Part shown: one piece after another, positions 51,001-61,204 of the stretch
How positions within the stretch are numbered: the first letter of the stretch is position 1
How the letters are laid out: each line of letters begins with the position of its first letter
From: Gracilariopsis chorda
Lineage: Eukaryota > Rhodophyta > Florideophyceae > Gracilariales > Gracilariaceae
NCBI GenBank assembly: GCA_003194525.1
Contig: NBIV01000080.1
Coordinates: forward strand, 1 to 64,000
Direction of reading: 5' to 3'
Length of the DNA stretch: 64,000 bases
Position numbers and translations under genes: made by a program
Notes under the pieces: model-generated
What the model saw: the letters and a program-made list of their open reading frames with translations, nothing else
The model's database searches: none
What the model was told of the DNA's origin: nothing

Positions 51001-51237
51001 ATGTCCGTGAATGGAGGGACGACAGGGGATGGCTTGGGAAACGCTTCATTTGCGGGGTTCGCGAATCAACAAGGAAACGCGGGAATAAGCCATGTATCTT
51101 CAGTCGGGGACATGCGAGGGTCCCAGCTGGCGAATATATCGGGGAATGAAACACCTGCTCAGATGATGGAAAACCTTCTATTTGGAATGGGAGGAATTGC
51201 TTCATCCCCGTCAGGTGCACCCGAGTTTGAATTTTAG
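48028..51237 (+). CDS. Bromodomain protein B with GATA-type zinc finger
   Basis: The 1069-residue protein begins GVAKRRRPGTES and an AT-hook-like RGRGRPP. The bromodomain follows at about 52-155 (DVLDRLSKKDHYDIFLEP, KRPMDLSTVRSKL, DLIWSNCLLFN). At 641-667 lies C-X2-C-X19-C-X2-C with TPRW between the Cys pairs and LCVTCGL at the end, the wording of a GATA finger with a slightly long loop. The rest is Gln/Asn/Ser/Gly-rich, as in transcriptional co-activators. It binds acetylated histones by family; DNA binding by the finger is inferred. The start is the ATG at 48028; the frame upstream runs antisense over gene A. Confidence 0.85.
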   Translation: MGVAKRRRPGTESSLNSTTPARKKPSSSRGRGRPPNAPRDGRERPPSLAECFKHRCSDVLDRLSKKDHYDIFLEPVKGVAGYHDIIKRPMDLSTVRSKLTSAEYKSLGEFRKDLDLIWSNCLLFNGKEPTNVFSKKAIELRRLTDKLIVTTRQQLEKDKEAMHKWKEKYRKRRETMAANAALHNARLHGTSAPYASPASIRQSRDYSDPMASADFTSEHHTGKSPEEHALAEALRLQYAGTTGLYRKGSLNAPMPQYTKPDGSIAHIPIVCYNPVQDYWAPNDPVEAHTCRRDSIPELLCDTLPPSRLSNPCKPDPRTDFVFVSDYAESLYHFVRGSGSIAADIVTEILSPELVLRAQHELLRKKGMTPKQIATAIKAIESVRSSLPLYTPLKLWNRQAIVELADDIERVNKRAVSILPKTHRTINEYNGIQGLRKFLDDDLIKEVESTPSQIIDFSMPHGVSLATLHDIVSLTQVDPMAVAPNQAKAIEMLRKQAQTHLSRLRPDTAAKIARNPAQQPNALFEFQRRTIALRKQREHEADKHAALIVEQMRKVALPPKDPPRPDRNEASGAMKISCPNAVSQQLQTDSSSVHDVSLQQNGQLGLLRQNQPTTTAFPANALVRPAVSFALRGQSIDTKITCTNCGTVNTPRWQSSDITAPRGLCVTCGLFWEKTRQMRPKDFATQTSFFQSMQKAVPTQNGRTILNKSQSQLHTMIPGMSPNGVSKPPIQKKTTPSASRRSPSSSGSGRGSRSRIPSCVLLDQSMHPAVPNANPNFLHGMSRAFPSMQSQSHLTQTQRPSVGGSVLDVITARAGNQRSFNIGQQLHGAGPATFVGAKTGTAVGHLNESSNANNAMNVPLFSRPSVVNTVGSQPLGIIPNGSESFMTAAKQTLPQQQQNPLHQALRPPQQGFSNVGASAFNPITFQGNNAHTMFNSGNINYQNANVSNQGFIPEGGMGVQFPKVPDPNSQVLLGQRTTDLCTSNSGMPGAESMSVNGGTTGDGLGNASFAGFANQQGNAGISHVSSVGDMRGSQLANISGNETPAQMMENLLFGMGGIASSPSGAPEFEF

Positions 51238-51274
51238 ATCACGGGGGCGCTGTTTAGTGTTGTAGATGTCTGTA

Positions 51275-52063
51275 TCATGGAGCGTTCCAAATGTGATGGA
51301 CAGCAGCCTTTCGTTCCAGGCTTAGTCTGAAGAATGCTCTTGTCTTGACTACCAGCTGGCGGCATACTTCGACTGTGGCTGCAAATAGTTCTTCCCCTCC
51401 GCAGTCTCCCATTGTATACACTGACATAAAGCCGTCATCATTTTCTAACGCTGTATCGAATACGATACACACAACTGCATCAGCTTCTCTCTCTTCCACC
51501 ACGACGGGGTCGACAATGATCGCGTTATTGTGAATAGATACCGATGCTGCGAGCGGTAGTGCTCGCAGAGGAAGCCCTGCATCTATAAGAGCAATAGTTG
51601 TTGCGTTGATTGCAGCACATATGACGCCGCCGCTGTCCGCAAGGACTTGAACCGCAACAACGACCGCCTTCCGTGGATGAAGCGTTGCCAGTACAACATC
51701 CGAAACGAGCGCTTCCAAATCTCTTGTTATCATCGATTCTGTTCCAGCTCCCGTCTCAGCTCCTGCCACATTGCTCATTGCCTCACGACGTCCGAAAGCT
51801 ACATGCACATGTACAGCCTCCGCATCCTGTTTGTTGTGTGGACATTCAATAGGCCCGTAGATAGCCACCAGTACATCTGTAGTGCCCAGTCGCACTCTTG
51901 CTGAACCGTCTGCTCGTGTTAACTCACCGTATGAAACTGACATTGCACGCATCTCGCCATGGGATCGCCCATCCCTTCGGCCCGCAGTGCTTTCAGTCCT
52001 CATTCCAAGCATTGCATCTACTCCACTCCCCTCTCCACGGAAAGAGAGAGAATCGGCATCCAT
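51275..52063 (-). CDS. RRP46: Exosome subunit RRP46 (RNase PH fold)
   Basis: The 262-residue protein is one RNase PH domain: GELTRADGSARVRLGTTDVLVAIYGPIE near the start, then ADSGGVICAAINATTIALIDAGLPL, then an INNAIIVDP-like strand. ADGSAR and GTTDVLVAIYGP fit the RRP46/RRP41 side of the exosome ring, and RRP46 fits best because of the short N terminus. In eukaryotes this subunit is structural for the RNA-degrading ring. A 35-residue low-complexity start precedes the domain. It converges on bromodomain gene B with 37 bp between them. Confidence 0.8.
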   Translation of the reverse strand: MDADSLSFRGEGSGVDAMLGMRTESTAGRRDGRSHGEMRAMSVSYGELTRADGSARVRLGTTDVLVAIYGPIECPHNKQDAEAVHVHVAFGRREAMSNVAGAETGAGTESMITRDLEALVSDVVLATLHPRKAVVVAVQVLADSGGVICAAINATTIALIDAGLPLRALPLAASVSIHNNAIIVDPVVVEEREADAVVCIVFDTALENDDGFMSVYTMGDCGGEELFAATVEVCRQLVVKTRAFFRLSLERKAAVHHIWNAP

Positions 52064-53776
52064 TGTTTTATCCTCAGTCTTTCGTGCACGCAGGACAGAG
52101 AATTAACTTCAGGAATGAGGAAGATTGACGCGACGAAGAAGAGATTACAAAAGTCTACGATGTCGTCGTTTCTTTTTGATCGTCCGTCGCCTGGCCTGGT
52201 GAAACAGTGAAAAATTGTGACTTGTCGCAACACGTAGGTCCTGATGGCGGTGGAACGGCTTAAGCTGCGATTGCCGAGAATGAATCTTGACATTCAAAAG
52301 CGAGAAAGATCTTTGAGTTATTGTATGATGGGATGATGGTGCAAGAACCTTGAGCACTGACACTTAAAGCGGGTCCTGTTCGGCATCGAATAAGAAAAAA
52401 CCTACAACGGAACGATTTCGATTTTTTGTTGCTACAGTACAGTAGCGGTAATGCTAACCGTTTACCCTGGGTATCGGTAGCAATGTAACCCTTTACCTGG
52501 CCATCGTCGAAGGTCATCCTGTGGTTTGGCGAAGACCACCGTGGAACGTGATATTCCGCGCAGTTACGAAAACGTATCCCGTCTTCTTCTACAACGGAAA
52601 AGGGCAACCCCTGTGTCACCAGTATAGAGTGAAGTTTGAACACCGGACCCCGCCATTGCATTAAGACGAACCACAACATGAATGGTGTCCCGACAAAGGA
52701 GCACAGTCGCGACGTCATGATTCCTTGCGCTTGATAAACGGATGTTGAACGGATCAAGCCACTCCTTTTGCAAAGCTATGAATATTGCCATCGAAATAGA
52801 ATGAAACCAAGTAGTGTTGAGTGTTGTTCAAGCCCATGGGTTCTTGTCTTGCAGTTGTGGAAACAGTGAAGAGGACAGGAATGGTATTGTTGACCATCAC
52901 TTGACAGCGAAGACTTCTTCGCCTAAGAAAGCCTACTGATTTTTTAGAACTAAGGACGAGATCGAATGTTTGTCCATCCACACATTCCTATTCTTCGGAG
53001 GCCCTTCGCTGATGCCTCGGTGAGCAGGAAATTGAACGAATCAGTACCGCTGTTTGCTATTGCCAGCAAGAGTGTACGTGATCTACAATGTGTGGTTGCC
53101 TTGGGTGCCCATGATTTTCATCGGTCCGAGTTTGATATGACTCAAAAAGACAGACTAAGATATCTTGTGCACGTTTCTACCACAGGAGAACGAGGTACGA
53201 ATGTGATACTTTACGAAATGAGTTTACAAAGTTGAAGATCCGCTCAGAAAGAGCATGAATGTGCAATAGCTCTGACGTAGACGTATTGCACGGAACCTGT
53301 CATGTACATTCGTGAGAATGTACGCTTATCAAACTACGATTACACACCACGGAAACTTCGATAATCCTGCTGCTTCTTCGTAAAGTATCGTAATCGGGAT
53401 ACTTCTTGCTACAGCGGCAGAAAATGTTGTCTGTGAGAAGCTCATCTTCGCCGATCTCTGATTACGATGGACTGCGTTCTCCTATATCTCTTTCCGAGGT
53501 GTGCCTTTTCCTCAGTTAATGATAGGGAAAACCGATTGGAGCCTTGCGTTGACCCCCTACAAAGACAAGAAACATTGTGATCGTGTTACCTGGTATATCT
53601 GACACTTTCTTCATGGACGAGGCATTGTAATATCCCGCGGCTGAGATTCTAAGACTGTGTGTTCTTGGTGGGTTGGTGCAGATCGCTACCACTGTCTCAT
53701 AATGGTTAAGAATATTGGCTGTCCTGACCATTCTACTACCAAGCCACTTACTGAAAACGAAGTGCACAACATAGCA
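52064..53776. other. Intergenic, no gene recognised
   Basis: 1.7 kb. Frames of up to 165 codons on the minus strand (52757-52260) carry no recognised motif. Not called. Confidence 0.4.
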
Positions 53777-53869
53777 GTCCGCTCTCCTATGTTTGCCAGA
53801 CTTGTCAAACTTGTTAGTCATGTAGTTATTCTTCGGATTTGCTTCTGCACTCTTTGAGTATATGCCCAC
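53777..53869 (-). pseudogene. C-terminal remnant of the Cys-rich coiled-coil family
   Basis: The minus strand reads YSKSAEANPKNNY ... FDKSGKHRRAD, matching the end of the intact gene at 54596-55588 (CSKSAEAKARIES ... MDKSGKHGRED). Only about 27 codons are recognisable and the frame then runs on without similarity. It lies just downstream of the intact copy in the same orientation, suggesting a partial tandem duplication. Confidence 0.55.
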
Positions 53870-54595
53870 AACGTGTTCATTACTGCCACGTTAGTCATGC
53901 CCATTGCGAATGATACGTTAAGCAACATGGTGTTCAGAAGACTAAAGCCTTCCAGTGGGATTTTGGTGTCGAGAAATGTCGCTAGCGACTACTTTCGTTC
54001 TTTGAAACCGTAATAGAAGTTATGGTCGGACCCCATTATATGCTATCGGAGCTATTGACAAACAGGCAACCAACACTTTATCTTCACCAACTGGCCGCAA
54101 GGCCTTCGTACATATCAGTTCACCCGGTAAAACCGGTATAGGTGCTGAGCTACCAAACAAGTCCCTCATTCACCACAACAAAGTCCCAAGAACTGTAGTT
54201 GAGCCTCGTGAACTGCGTCGTTTTTCTACCCGACGGTAAGCTAAAGGCTGCAACAGCTATTTCCCCCTCTTCCTTGAGCCTCATTGCTCCATCAAGAAGA
54301 GAAGCCGGTGGCAAAGCTGAATGGGACTCAACTCCAGTACGTTCAAATGGTATTGATTCTTGGTTCAAAGAATACAAGACAGTTCATCAACAAACACGGC
54401 AACGATAAGCTCACGGCTCAGTAATACGATATGAAGTTCTCATCTAGCTCGATTCAGCGATCACTAGGATATTGGGATTGCATTCTTTACATGATTGCTA
54501 GGTGTGCACTATTCCGAAGGCATACCAGCGGTAGGTGAACATGGCCGCACTTCTCATCAAATAGTTACAACCAACTCCACATGCGTGTTCACACA

Positions 54596-55588
54596 TTAAT
54601 CTTCTCTACCGTGTTTGCCAGATTTGTCCATGTTCTCAACCCTGCTCTCAATCCTCGCTTTGGCTTCGGCGCTCTTGGAGCAGTTGCCCATCACGCGTTT
54701 ACGACCCTCATTGCTGTTCGATCGCCCTTCACGAGCACGCTTCGCCGCCTCTCCGGCCTTGCTGCACGATTCCTTACGAAGTTTGGTTTGTTTCTCCTCC
54801 TCTTCCTTCAGTTTGTCGCAATCCTCACATTCCTTGTGCTCCTTGTCGGCCTTTTCTTCGGCCTCCTTCAGCTTGTCCTTTGCGCGCTTGGCTTCTTTAT
54901 CACGCTTGCTCGCGGTTTTCTTGAGATCGGCAACCAATCGACGTTCCTTGTTCACCTCAGCAGCTTTTAGACTCACCTGTAGAGCTTCGCGTGCAGCCTC
55001 GGTGGCGGATTGTCTTACCACTTCAGCGTCCTTCTCGAGTTCATCGGTTTCCTCGTCAGATAGTTCATCTCTGAACGGTTCAATCGACCTGAGAGCCTCA
55101 TTCACGGCGGACACGTCGGACTGGGCCTTTGCCACTAACTGATAAGACTCAGCGGTGTATGCAGAAGCGGCGTCATTGGAGTGCGAAGCCTCAACCAATG
55201 CGTTCTCGGCGGCGTCGAGCGTATCCAACATGTGATCAAAGGCGGTGCATTGTCCAGCATCCGGAGTGAGATGACACCCGAACGGTACACTCTCACTGGG
55301 AATGACGTTCTCCACAGCGGTGTACATAGCGCACTTGGTGCGTTTGCACATGGTGTATCCAAGACAATCACACCGATATCCTGTGTTGCATTCGCCAAGA
55401 AGGCACATTCCTTCATTATCGGGCTTCATGCAAACGCCAGAGGGTTCCATCTGTGAACAGGGGCACGAATCGTCACTGAAAACGCATCCAACGCCCTGGG
55501 TAGCCTGGGCTTGTACAAAGTGCACGAGGTTCAGTGTGCATACCGCGAAAACAGCAATGTGCAGTGAAGAGCGGGAGTGGAAGTTCAT
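54596..55588 (-). CDS. Secreted Cys-rich protein with long charged coiled coil, unknown function
   Basis: The 330-residue protein has a signal peptide (hydrophobic 8-24, likely cleavage after VQA at 27). A Cys-rich head follows (about 35-120, CVFSDDSCPCSQM, MCLLGECNTGYRCDCLGY, CKRTKC). A long helical tail (130-330) is dominated by Lys, Glu and Ala (KKTASKRDKEAKRAKDKLKE) and contains a second C-X2-C (CEDCDK). I do not recognise the family. It could be a cell-wall or extracellular matrix protein. A decayed inverted copy lies at 11690-12420 and a C-terminal remnant at 53777-53869, so the family has multiplied and decayed locally. Confidence 0.8.
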   Translation of the reverse strand: MNFHSRSSLHIAVFAVCTLNLVHFVQAQATQGVGCVFSDDSCPCSQMEPSGVCMKPDNEGMCLLGECNTGYRCDCLGYTMCKRTKCAMYTAVENVIPSESVPFGCHLTPDAGQCTAFDHMLDTLDAAENALVEASHSNDAASAYTAESYQLVAKAQSDVSAVNEALRSIEPFRDELSDEETDELEKDAEVVRQSATEAAREALQVSLKAAEVNKERRLVADLKKTASKRDKEAKRAKDKLKEAEEKADKEHKECEDCDKLKEEEEKQTKLRKESCSKAGEAAKRAREGRSNSNEGRKRVMGNCSKSAEAKARIESRVENMDKSGKHGRED

Positions 55589-57874
55589 GGTGTGTTTTGG
55601 AATGGTACACGAGAGCCGGGTGTGGGCGCGGGTGTGAAAGAGTTCCGAATGACTGGAATGAAGAAGCTGATATAGTTGGAGATCAAAGAGGATATGAGAA
55701 GATGGGTAAGCTACTGTCGATGTAGAGGGGATAAGAAATGGTTGTGCTCATGCTTCGGACACCGCTTTTATACTGGTAGGAGAGGAAGGGGGGAAGAAGC
55801 TCTCGGCGCCACAAGAGCAGGTTCTTCCAATTAGAATGACAATGGGGAAAGGAAGATTGGACCCATGACCGTCACAGTGAGTTAAGGTTGTGACATAAAG
55901 AACAAGTGCCCGTGGGAAATTCTTCTTGCGGGGTGAAGAGCACCTTTGATAGTTTAAGCCTGAGCCATACACTACTGATCAAGGTTTGACTGAGAATGGA
56001 ATTGAAGGAGACCAGAAGGTAGGAGGAGAGATATTGGGCTGGTGGACATGGCTCAACCTCGCCAGCATCCACGGAGATGTTGGATGTCGTGGTATTGTGT
56101 CACGGCGAATTGTAATTGGAAAGATGCGAAGGTTGCACCAGAGCAGGCAGTTGTAACTTGGTCACGATAGAAGGTTCACGTAGATACTGTATTGGCCGTA
56201 GAAAACAGCGGTTAGAGGGGCACAGGTGAAGGCTACCATCGGAAGCCAGCTACTCTGTGGCCGTGATACAATTCGGAGGTGGACGTGGGCATCTTCTTCT
56301 GCCTTCACTTGGTACGCTGCTGTACCGTGCGCATGTCATCCTATCTGATCTGACGAGCGGGAGCAAACAGGTTTGTGCTACGGCCTCCTGTGGAGGCCAG
56401 AAACGCCTCTGAGCGTGTCACAACCAATCTACTTCATGCGGACACAAGGATATTGTGGGATTAAGAGACCGTAAGTAGTTGACATGTTCACAAAGAATAA
56501 GCACAGATAACCCTTGAGCAATACGACTAATTCTGGTTTTGACTTCAGCTTGCAGAGAAGCGTTGGCAATGCGGAAAACCCCGCCCGGAGTGTTTGGTGG
56601 TTGAGCAGTCTGCGGGCGTGTCTGTGATCGGACTTGTCTCTTCACGACGGGCTGCTTGAGAATACCAGCGATGCCTGGAAAAGATATTGGGATACTTGCT
56701 CTGCGTGAATGTCGTCGAAATGTCCGGGGCTGCATCACCATGTGCTGTGGTGCCCCAGAACAAACACGTCGCGATACGAAGAGCAGCCAACCCAGCAGCA
56801 AGGGAATCGTATCGTGCAAGTAAGACGACAACGGCCGACAAAGCTTCCGGCATTTTTTGAACAGAGAGGTCTTTGTAGGGAGCTGTGCTATGGCGTCGTA
56901 GTGTGGCATGAGCCCAAGTCATGGATAAGTTGGAGAAAGCAACGATGAAGGAGAATCATTCTTTCATGCTACACAGCCTCTAACCCAAGCAGCGCCCAGT
57001 GATCGCTGGCCCTTTCCAGATTTGTCCCGTGGAAAATCAGAAGCGCTAAATTTAAGGCTGGACATCTGGCCACGTCAAGTACCTTCATTACTGGAAAAGT
57101 GATCACAATGACAACGATGATGAGCAGTGACTCGGCTCGTCGGGCCGAGCCAACCCACCCATTAAGGTTACCGATATGCTCAGTCACTCAGACGGAGGGG
57201 CGTCACTTCTCTCGGACGGTTATAGCCGTGAATTAAATTCTTTCGAAAGTGGAACTGCAGACGTAGGATTGTGTTTTGCCTTTAAGAAGGTTATTAGGGC
57301 AAAAGCAGATAACGGTCGAGCTATTTCCGGCTCCGTGCTGGTTCCCTATCTATCCTGTGTCACATATTATTTGACAGAGCTTGCAAACGTGCATGCTGTA
57401 ATACTGTTGGAAAGCTAGCAATTGCAAACCCTGTAGCCTCCTAGCCTTCTCCCTCGGTATTCGATGGGGTACGTATGCGGCGAAATATATTTTGACATGA
57501 GGTCAGTTTCGATATCAAACAATGCTTGTAAAAAATCATTGCAATAGTTAATACTGCGGCATGCAGTTTGTATTTCTATTTATGTAGGTCAGATATCTAT
57601 GCTCTTTTTAGACCGACGAACGGACCAGGCTCAACTCCAGCCAAAGGATTATCCCGAAAGCTATTCCATCAACTGATCCAATCGCTGATTCCCGGCTTTT
57701 CCGTATCAGTCAAAGTGGCATTCAAGAAGACCTGTAGAAGCTAATTTTTGTTCAGTGTTGAATGATTGTCCCAGTATTGGACAGCTTGAGTTTCCGATGT
57801 GATACCTAACCAATGTTCAATCCCATCCGCTATCTTAACCATCATAGTGTAGGTAAGCTTACGACAGAAACAAA
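55589..57874. other. Gene-poor stretch, no supported gene
   Basis: 2.3 kb upstream of the Cys-rich gene. The best frame is on the minus strand, 56922-56545 (125 codons, with a hydrophobic segment SLAAGLAALRIATCLFW). It could be the first exon of a small membrane protein, but has no recognised motif and is left uncalled. Confidence 0.4.
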
Positions 57875-58425
57875 ATCAGCCAGAAGATTTCGAAGAAATG
57901 TAGGTATACAGAACCGGGAACAGAGACATTCCGTTTCCAAAATAGGCGCATCTAAATCGTTGTATGCCTCACACACTCGCTTCAGAATACGATTTTCATA
58001 AACCACTCTGGAAGACAGTAACCTAACGCACCCATATGCCGTTCTGGGGAACGCGTTGTGCAAACGGCAACAACGTTGAGAAACGGAAGTTTCTGAATTG
58101 CGCTACATGGAACATGTTCAAACTAACAACCGGCTATAAATGCGTCGAACACTGGAGCCCGCTGCATCGTTTTAGTAGTCCAACTCCGTCTAGGCGGCCG
58201 GAGCTGCCGACGAGTTTTCATTGGTGGAGTTGGAACGGCGTGTTCCTGTATGTACTTGAAAGATTGACGGGGGTAGCGTTAACGGTGGGATAGGTTCGGT
58301 AGGCAACTCTGGCTGACGCGTTATAAGCGGAGTTGGGGGCGGATTTTGGGAAGAACGTCGGTTCTGTTGTCGGCTACGTCTGCGGTTGTTTGGAGCAGAA
58401 GAAGACTCGTTCTGATTTCGACGTA
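57875..58425 (+). repeat. Arm 1 of a ~550-bp imperfect inverted repeat
   Basis: This stretch matches the reverse complement of 59340-59905 over its length, by eye at roughly three in four bases or better. Shared blocks include GGAAGTTTCTGAATTG, TGGAACATGTTCAAAC, AACTAACAACCGGC, TTTCATAAACCACTC and GGAGTTGGGGGCGGA. The identity spans stop codons in all frames, so it is a DNA repeat rather than a gene pair. Confidence 0.8.
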
Positions 58426-59180
58426 CAAAGTCCAGGGGCTGCATTCTTTACGAGAAGATCAGATGCGCTCGAAACACTGCCGGAGATGCTGTTTTTGCTG
58501 GTGATGTCGTCGGGATAATGCGTTGCTATGGCAGAGAATTAATAACGAAGAGAGTGTCGACTGGAGCGGTGACAGTGTTTTATACGCTTCGTGGTATTCT
58601 GAAGTTCTGGAGGCTTTGTTGCGTGTAAGAAGCAAAGGAATGGAGAGTATGTTAGAGGTGGTGTTGTTTGGCCTACGATTAAGGACTGGGAGTGGTGAGC
58701 GCGTACACTACAACCCGGGTTGGTACTGAGTATCTGTGGATACTTTCGAAAGTTTGGGATGGTGTTGTAGCACAGTGTGGTACAACATCACCCCCAAACT
58801 TCGAATAATCTAAACGCGTGGGATGGTGTTGTATTTGTTTATTTTGGGAGGAGCAAGTTCTCGTCGGCTTTGACAATCAAGGAGATAGGTGACATTTGTC
58901 TCGAACTTCAGGCTCTGTGGAAAGCAGCGGTTGCGGATGCTCTTTGCTGTCATCCGGCTTTTCTGACTGGAAATACTATTCGACCGTCCAGTGGGGAGCA
59001 TAGTACATGGTACCTTTCGATGGTTGCATATGAGGCACACGCGTCGAGGAAACATAGGCTGACCGATTGACATGCTTAGAGACAAACCTCTTGGAGCGTG
59101 CGGCTCTGGATGAAATGGGTACACTTTGAGATTCACAGTGAGGTATATTTGTTGTTTCTGTGCAGAAAAAGATACAAACA

Positions 59181-59300
59181 GGGAAGCAAGAGTGATCTCG
59201 ATGATATGGGCAGCTTGTATCCAACAAGGCATTTAAGGAGGACGAAATGTCTGCGAATGGCCGCAACAGTTGTGAGAATGGCATGCGTGTGTTTCGAGCA
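59181..59300 (+). repeat. Direct repeat unit, copy 1
   Basis: About 120 bp matching 59903-60025 in the same orientation, with shared blocks GACGAAATGTCTG, TCTCGATGATAT and AATGGCCGCAACAGTTG-like sequence. Together with the inverted arms it makes a composite repeat. Confidence 0.75.
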
Positions 59301-59339
59301 CATCTGGTTATCTCGAAAAGAATGCCGCCTTTAGACGTT

Positions 59340-59905
59340 GTATGTCAAAATCGGAATGAATCTTCTTCTGCTCTCAACAACCGAAGACTTAGAAGGCAAC
59401 ACAGCTGAGGTTCTTCCCAAACTCCGCCCCCAACTCCGCTTCCAACGGGTCAGTCTGAGTTGCCTATTGAACATATCCCCCTTGAACGCTACTCCCATCA
59501 ATATCTCAAGTACAGATAGGTACACGTCGTTCGAAGTACATCAATAAAAATTCGTCGGCAGGTCCGGCCGCCTAGACCAAGTTGGACTACTGAAGCGATA
59601 CAGCGGGCTCCAATGTTCGATATGTTTTTGGCCGGTTGTTAGTTTGAACATGTTCCATGTCGGGCAATTCAGAAACTTCCGTATCTCAACGATGCTGAAG
59701 TTTCTGAATTGCCCGGACACATATGCCGTTCCTTAGAACGGCATATGTGTGCGTTTGGTTACTCTCTTCCTGAGTGGTTTATGAAAAACATTTCCTGAAG
59801 CGGGTCTGCGACGCACACAGCGATTTTGATGCGTCTATTATGGAGACGGAATGGCTCTCTTTACTGTCCTGTAACTCTATACCCACATTGCTTCGACGGG
59901 GGAGC
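59340..59905 (-). repeat. Arm 2 of the ~550-bp imperfect inverted repeat, with two strong hairpins
   Basis: Reverse-complement match to 57875-58425. It contains two adjacent perfect stems absent or decayed in arm 1: 19 bp (CGGGCAATTCAGAAACTTC at 59661-59679 with 59697-59715) and 15 bp (59717-59731 with 59736-59750, loop CTTA). Confidence 0.8.
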
Positions 59906-60025
59906 AAGAGTATTCTCGATGATATAGACAGCTTGTGTCCAACGAGGCACTGAAGGGGGACGAAATGTCTGTGCATGGCCGCAGCAGTTGCAAGAATGGG
60001 GTGCGTATGTTCGATAAAACACACA
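59903..60025 (+). repeat. Direct repeat unit, copy 2
   Basis: Same-strand match to 59181-59300, abutting arm 2. The two units therefore bracket arm 2, as the ends of an inserted element would. Confidence 0.75.
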
Positions 60026-61204
60026 AGTGGGCTGTGATTGGAAACCGCGAATATTCTTGTTCACCTAGTGGACGGATCGCATACAAGTATCACGCTGCCA
60101 CGTTGTAGTGGACGAGCTATACGGGGGCGCGGCCGGACTGACCACGGTGGCCAGTCTAAAGAGGTGTTGGCTCAATATTTCTAAGCTGTCGAGGCACGTC
60201 AACGTTGTGCGTCTTGAAAGCGAGCGGCACTGGCCAGTCGGCTGCGTATGGGCCTCTTGTTGTGCACTCACCGTGATGCGTTTTGTCACGGTTTGGTTTG
60301 CGTCTCTTTTCCATGATTATCTTCATGCTGAAGGGTTAGATACCTCTTCCGTAACTGCACTTAAATCTGCGGATCCGTAGTTCGTCTCGTTTAGCTGCGG
60401 TCTAGTACGTACAGGAGCTATAGGCGGCAGTTACATAAAAGGGTAGATTTATGAAACAACAACACATTTGCGTTGCATCCTTCCACCATACCCATGTAGC
60501 GTTCTGCACAGCCCTGCAACCGCGGTTAATTATGGACCCAGTCGGAGCATGCACGCGAGCGCCCTATTGTGAGCAATGCACATGTTTGTTATCCTTCGTA
60601 GCTACCGCTCCGAACGAGGGGGGGATTACAGTTGGTACTCCGTCGGCGTTGATATCATTCGCGACAGCGTTGATTACGTTACAGTTTCTTTTTGTGCATT
60701 TCTCAAGGCAGGTCTTGCAGTTCATTGGCTACACGTCGGGCAACAGTGCGATTGACAAGATGGTCCCCCCCCTCTTTTCCGGTTCCCCCCCTCTTTTCCG
60801 GTCCCCCTCCCCCCACAGTGGCGGGCACCGCCGGCAGAGAGCTAGTATTTAATTATCGTTACGGTACAGTGAGCTCCGTGGGGAGCTCACTGTCAAGCGA
60901 GCTCCTGCGCTCCACGCAACCGAAATAAAATCTAATTCTCACCGTCCCTTGCTATGTTACCGTAGCAGCGACGACTTAGCGCAATAGTGAATGGCGGACT
61001 CGACCCATTGTCTAGAGTTACATAACGTAGCTACCATTAAAAACCTTAGATTTGGCGAAAACCATGTAGGATAAAAAGCCCAAACGTGAGGAAAAGGTAT
61101 AGCTACAATTACTATTAAAAAAAAAACGCCTTGACGCATCAAGGCAAACATAAACATAGAGAAAGAAAAACAAATGAATAAAGTCAGAGATAAGCCATTA
61201 GTGT
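60026..61204. other. Non-coding stretch with C-rich tandem repeats and a 12-bp hairpin
   Basis: A C-run unit followed by TCTTTTCCGGT recurs at about 60763-60805, followed by more C runs. A perfect stem ACAGTGAGCTCC with its complement occupies 60866-60893 (loop GTGG). The stretch 60950-61204 may include the 3' end or LTR of the copia element, but no LTR pair is visible in the window. Confidence 0.5.

Noticed and set aside
52260..52757. 165-codon minus-strand frame downstream of RRP46
   Set aside because: No recognisable family, Cys/Phe-rich composition typical of antisense or non-coding frames.
54581..55142. Plus-strand frames of 129 and 175 codons over the Cys-rich gene
   Set aside because: They are shadows of the Lys/Glu-rich coiled coil, read antisense as Leu/Ser/Phe-rich sequence.
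56418..56922. Two overlapping minus-strand frames of 125 and 163 codons
   Set aside because: They overlap in different frames and neither has a recognised domain, although one hydrophobic segment might belong to an exon.
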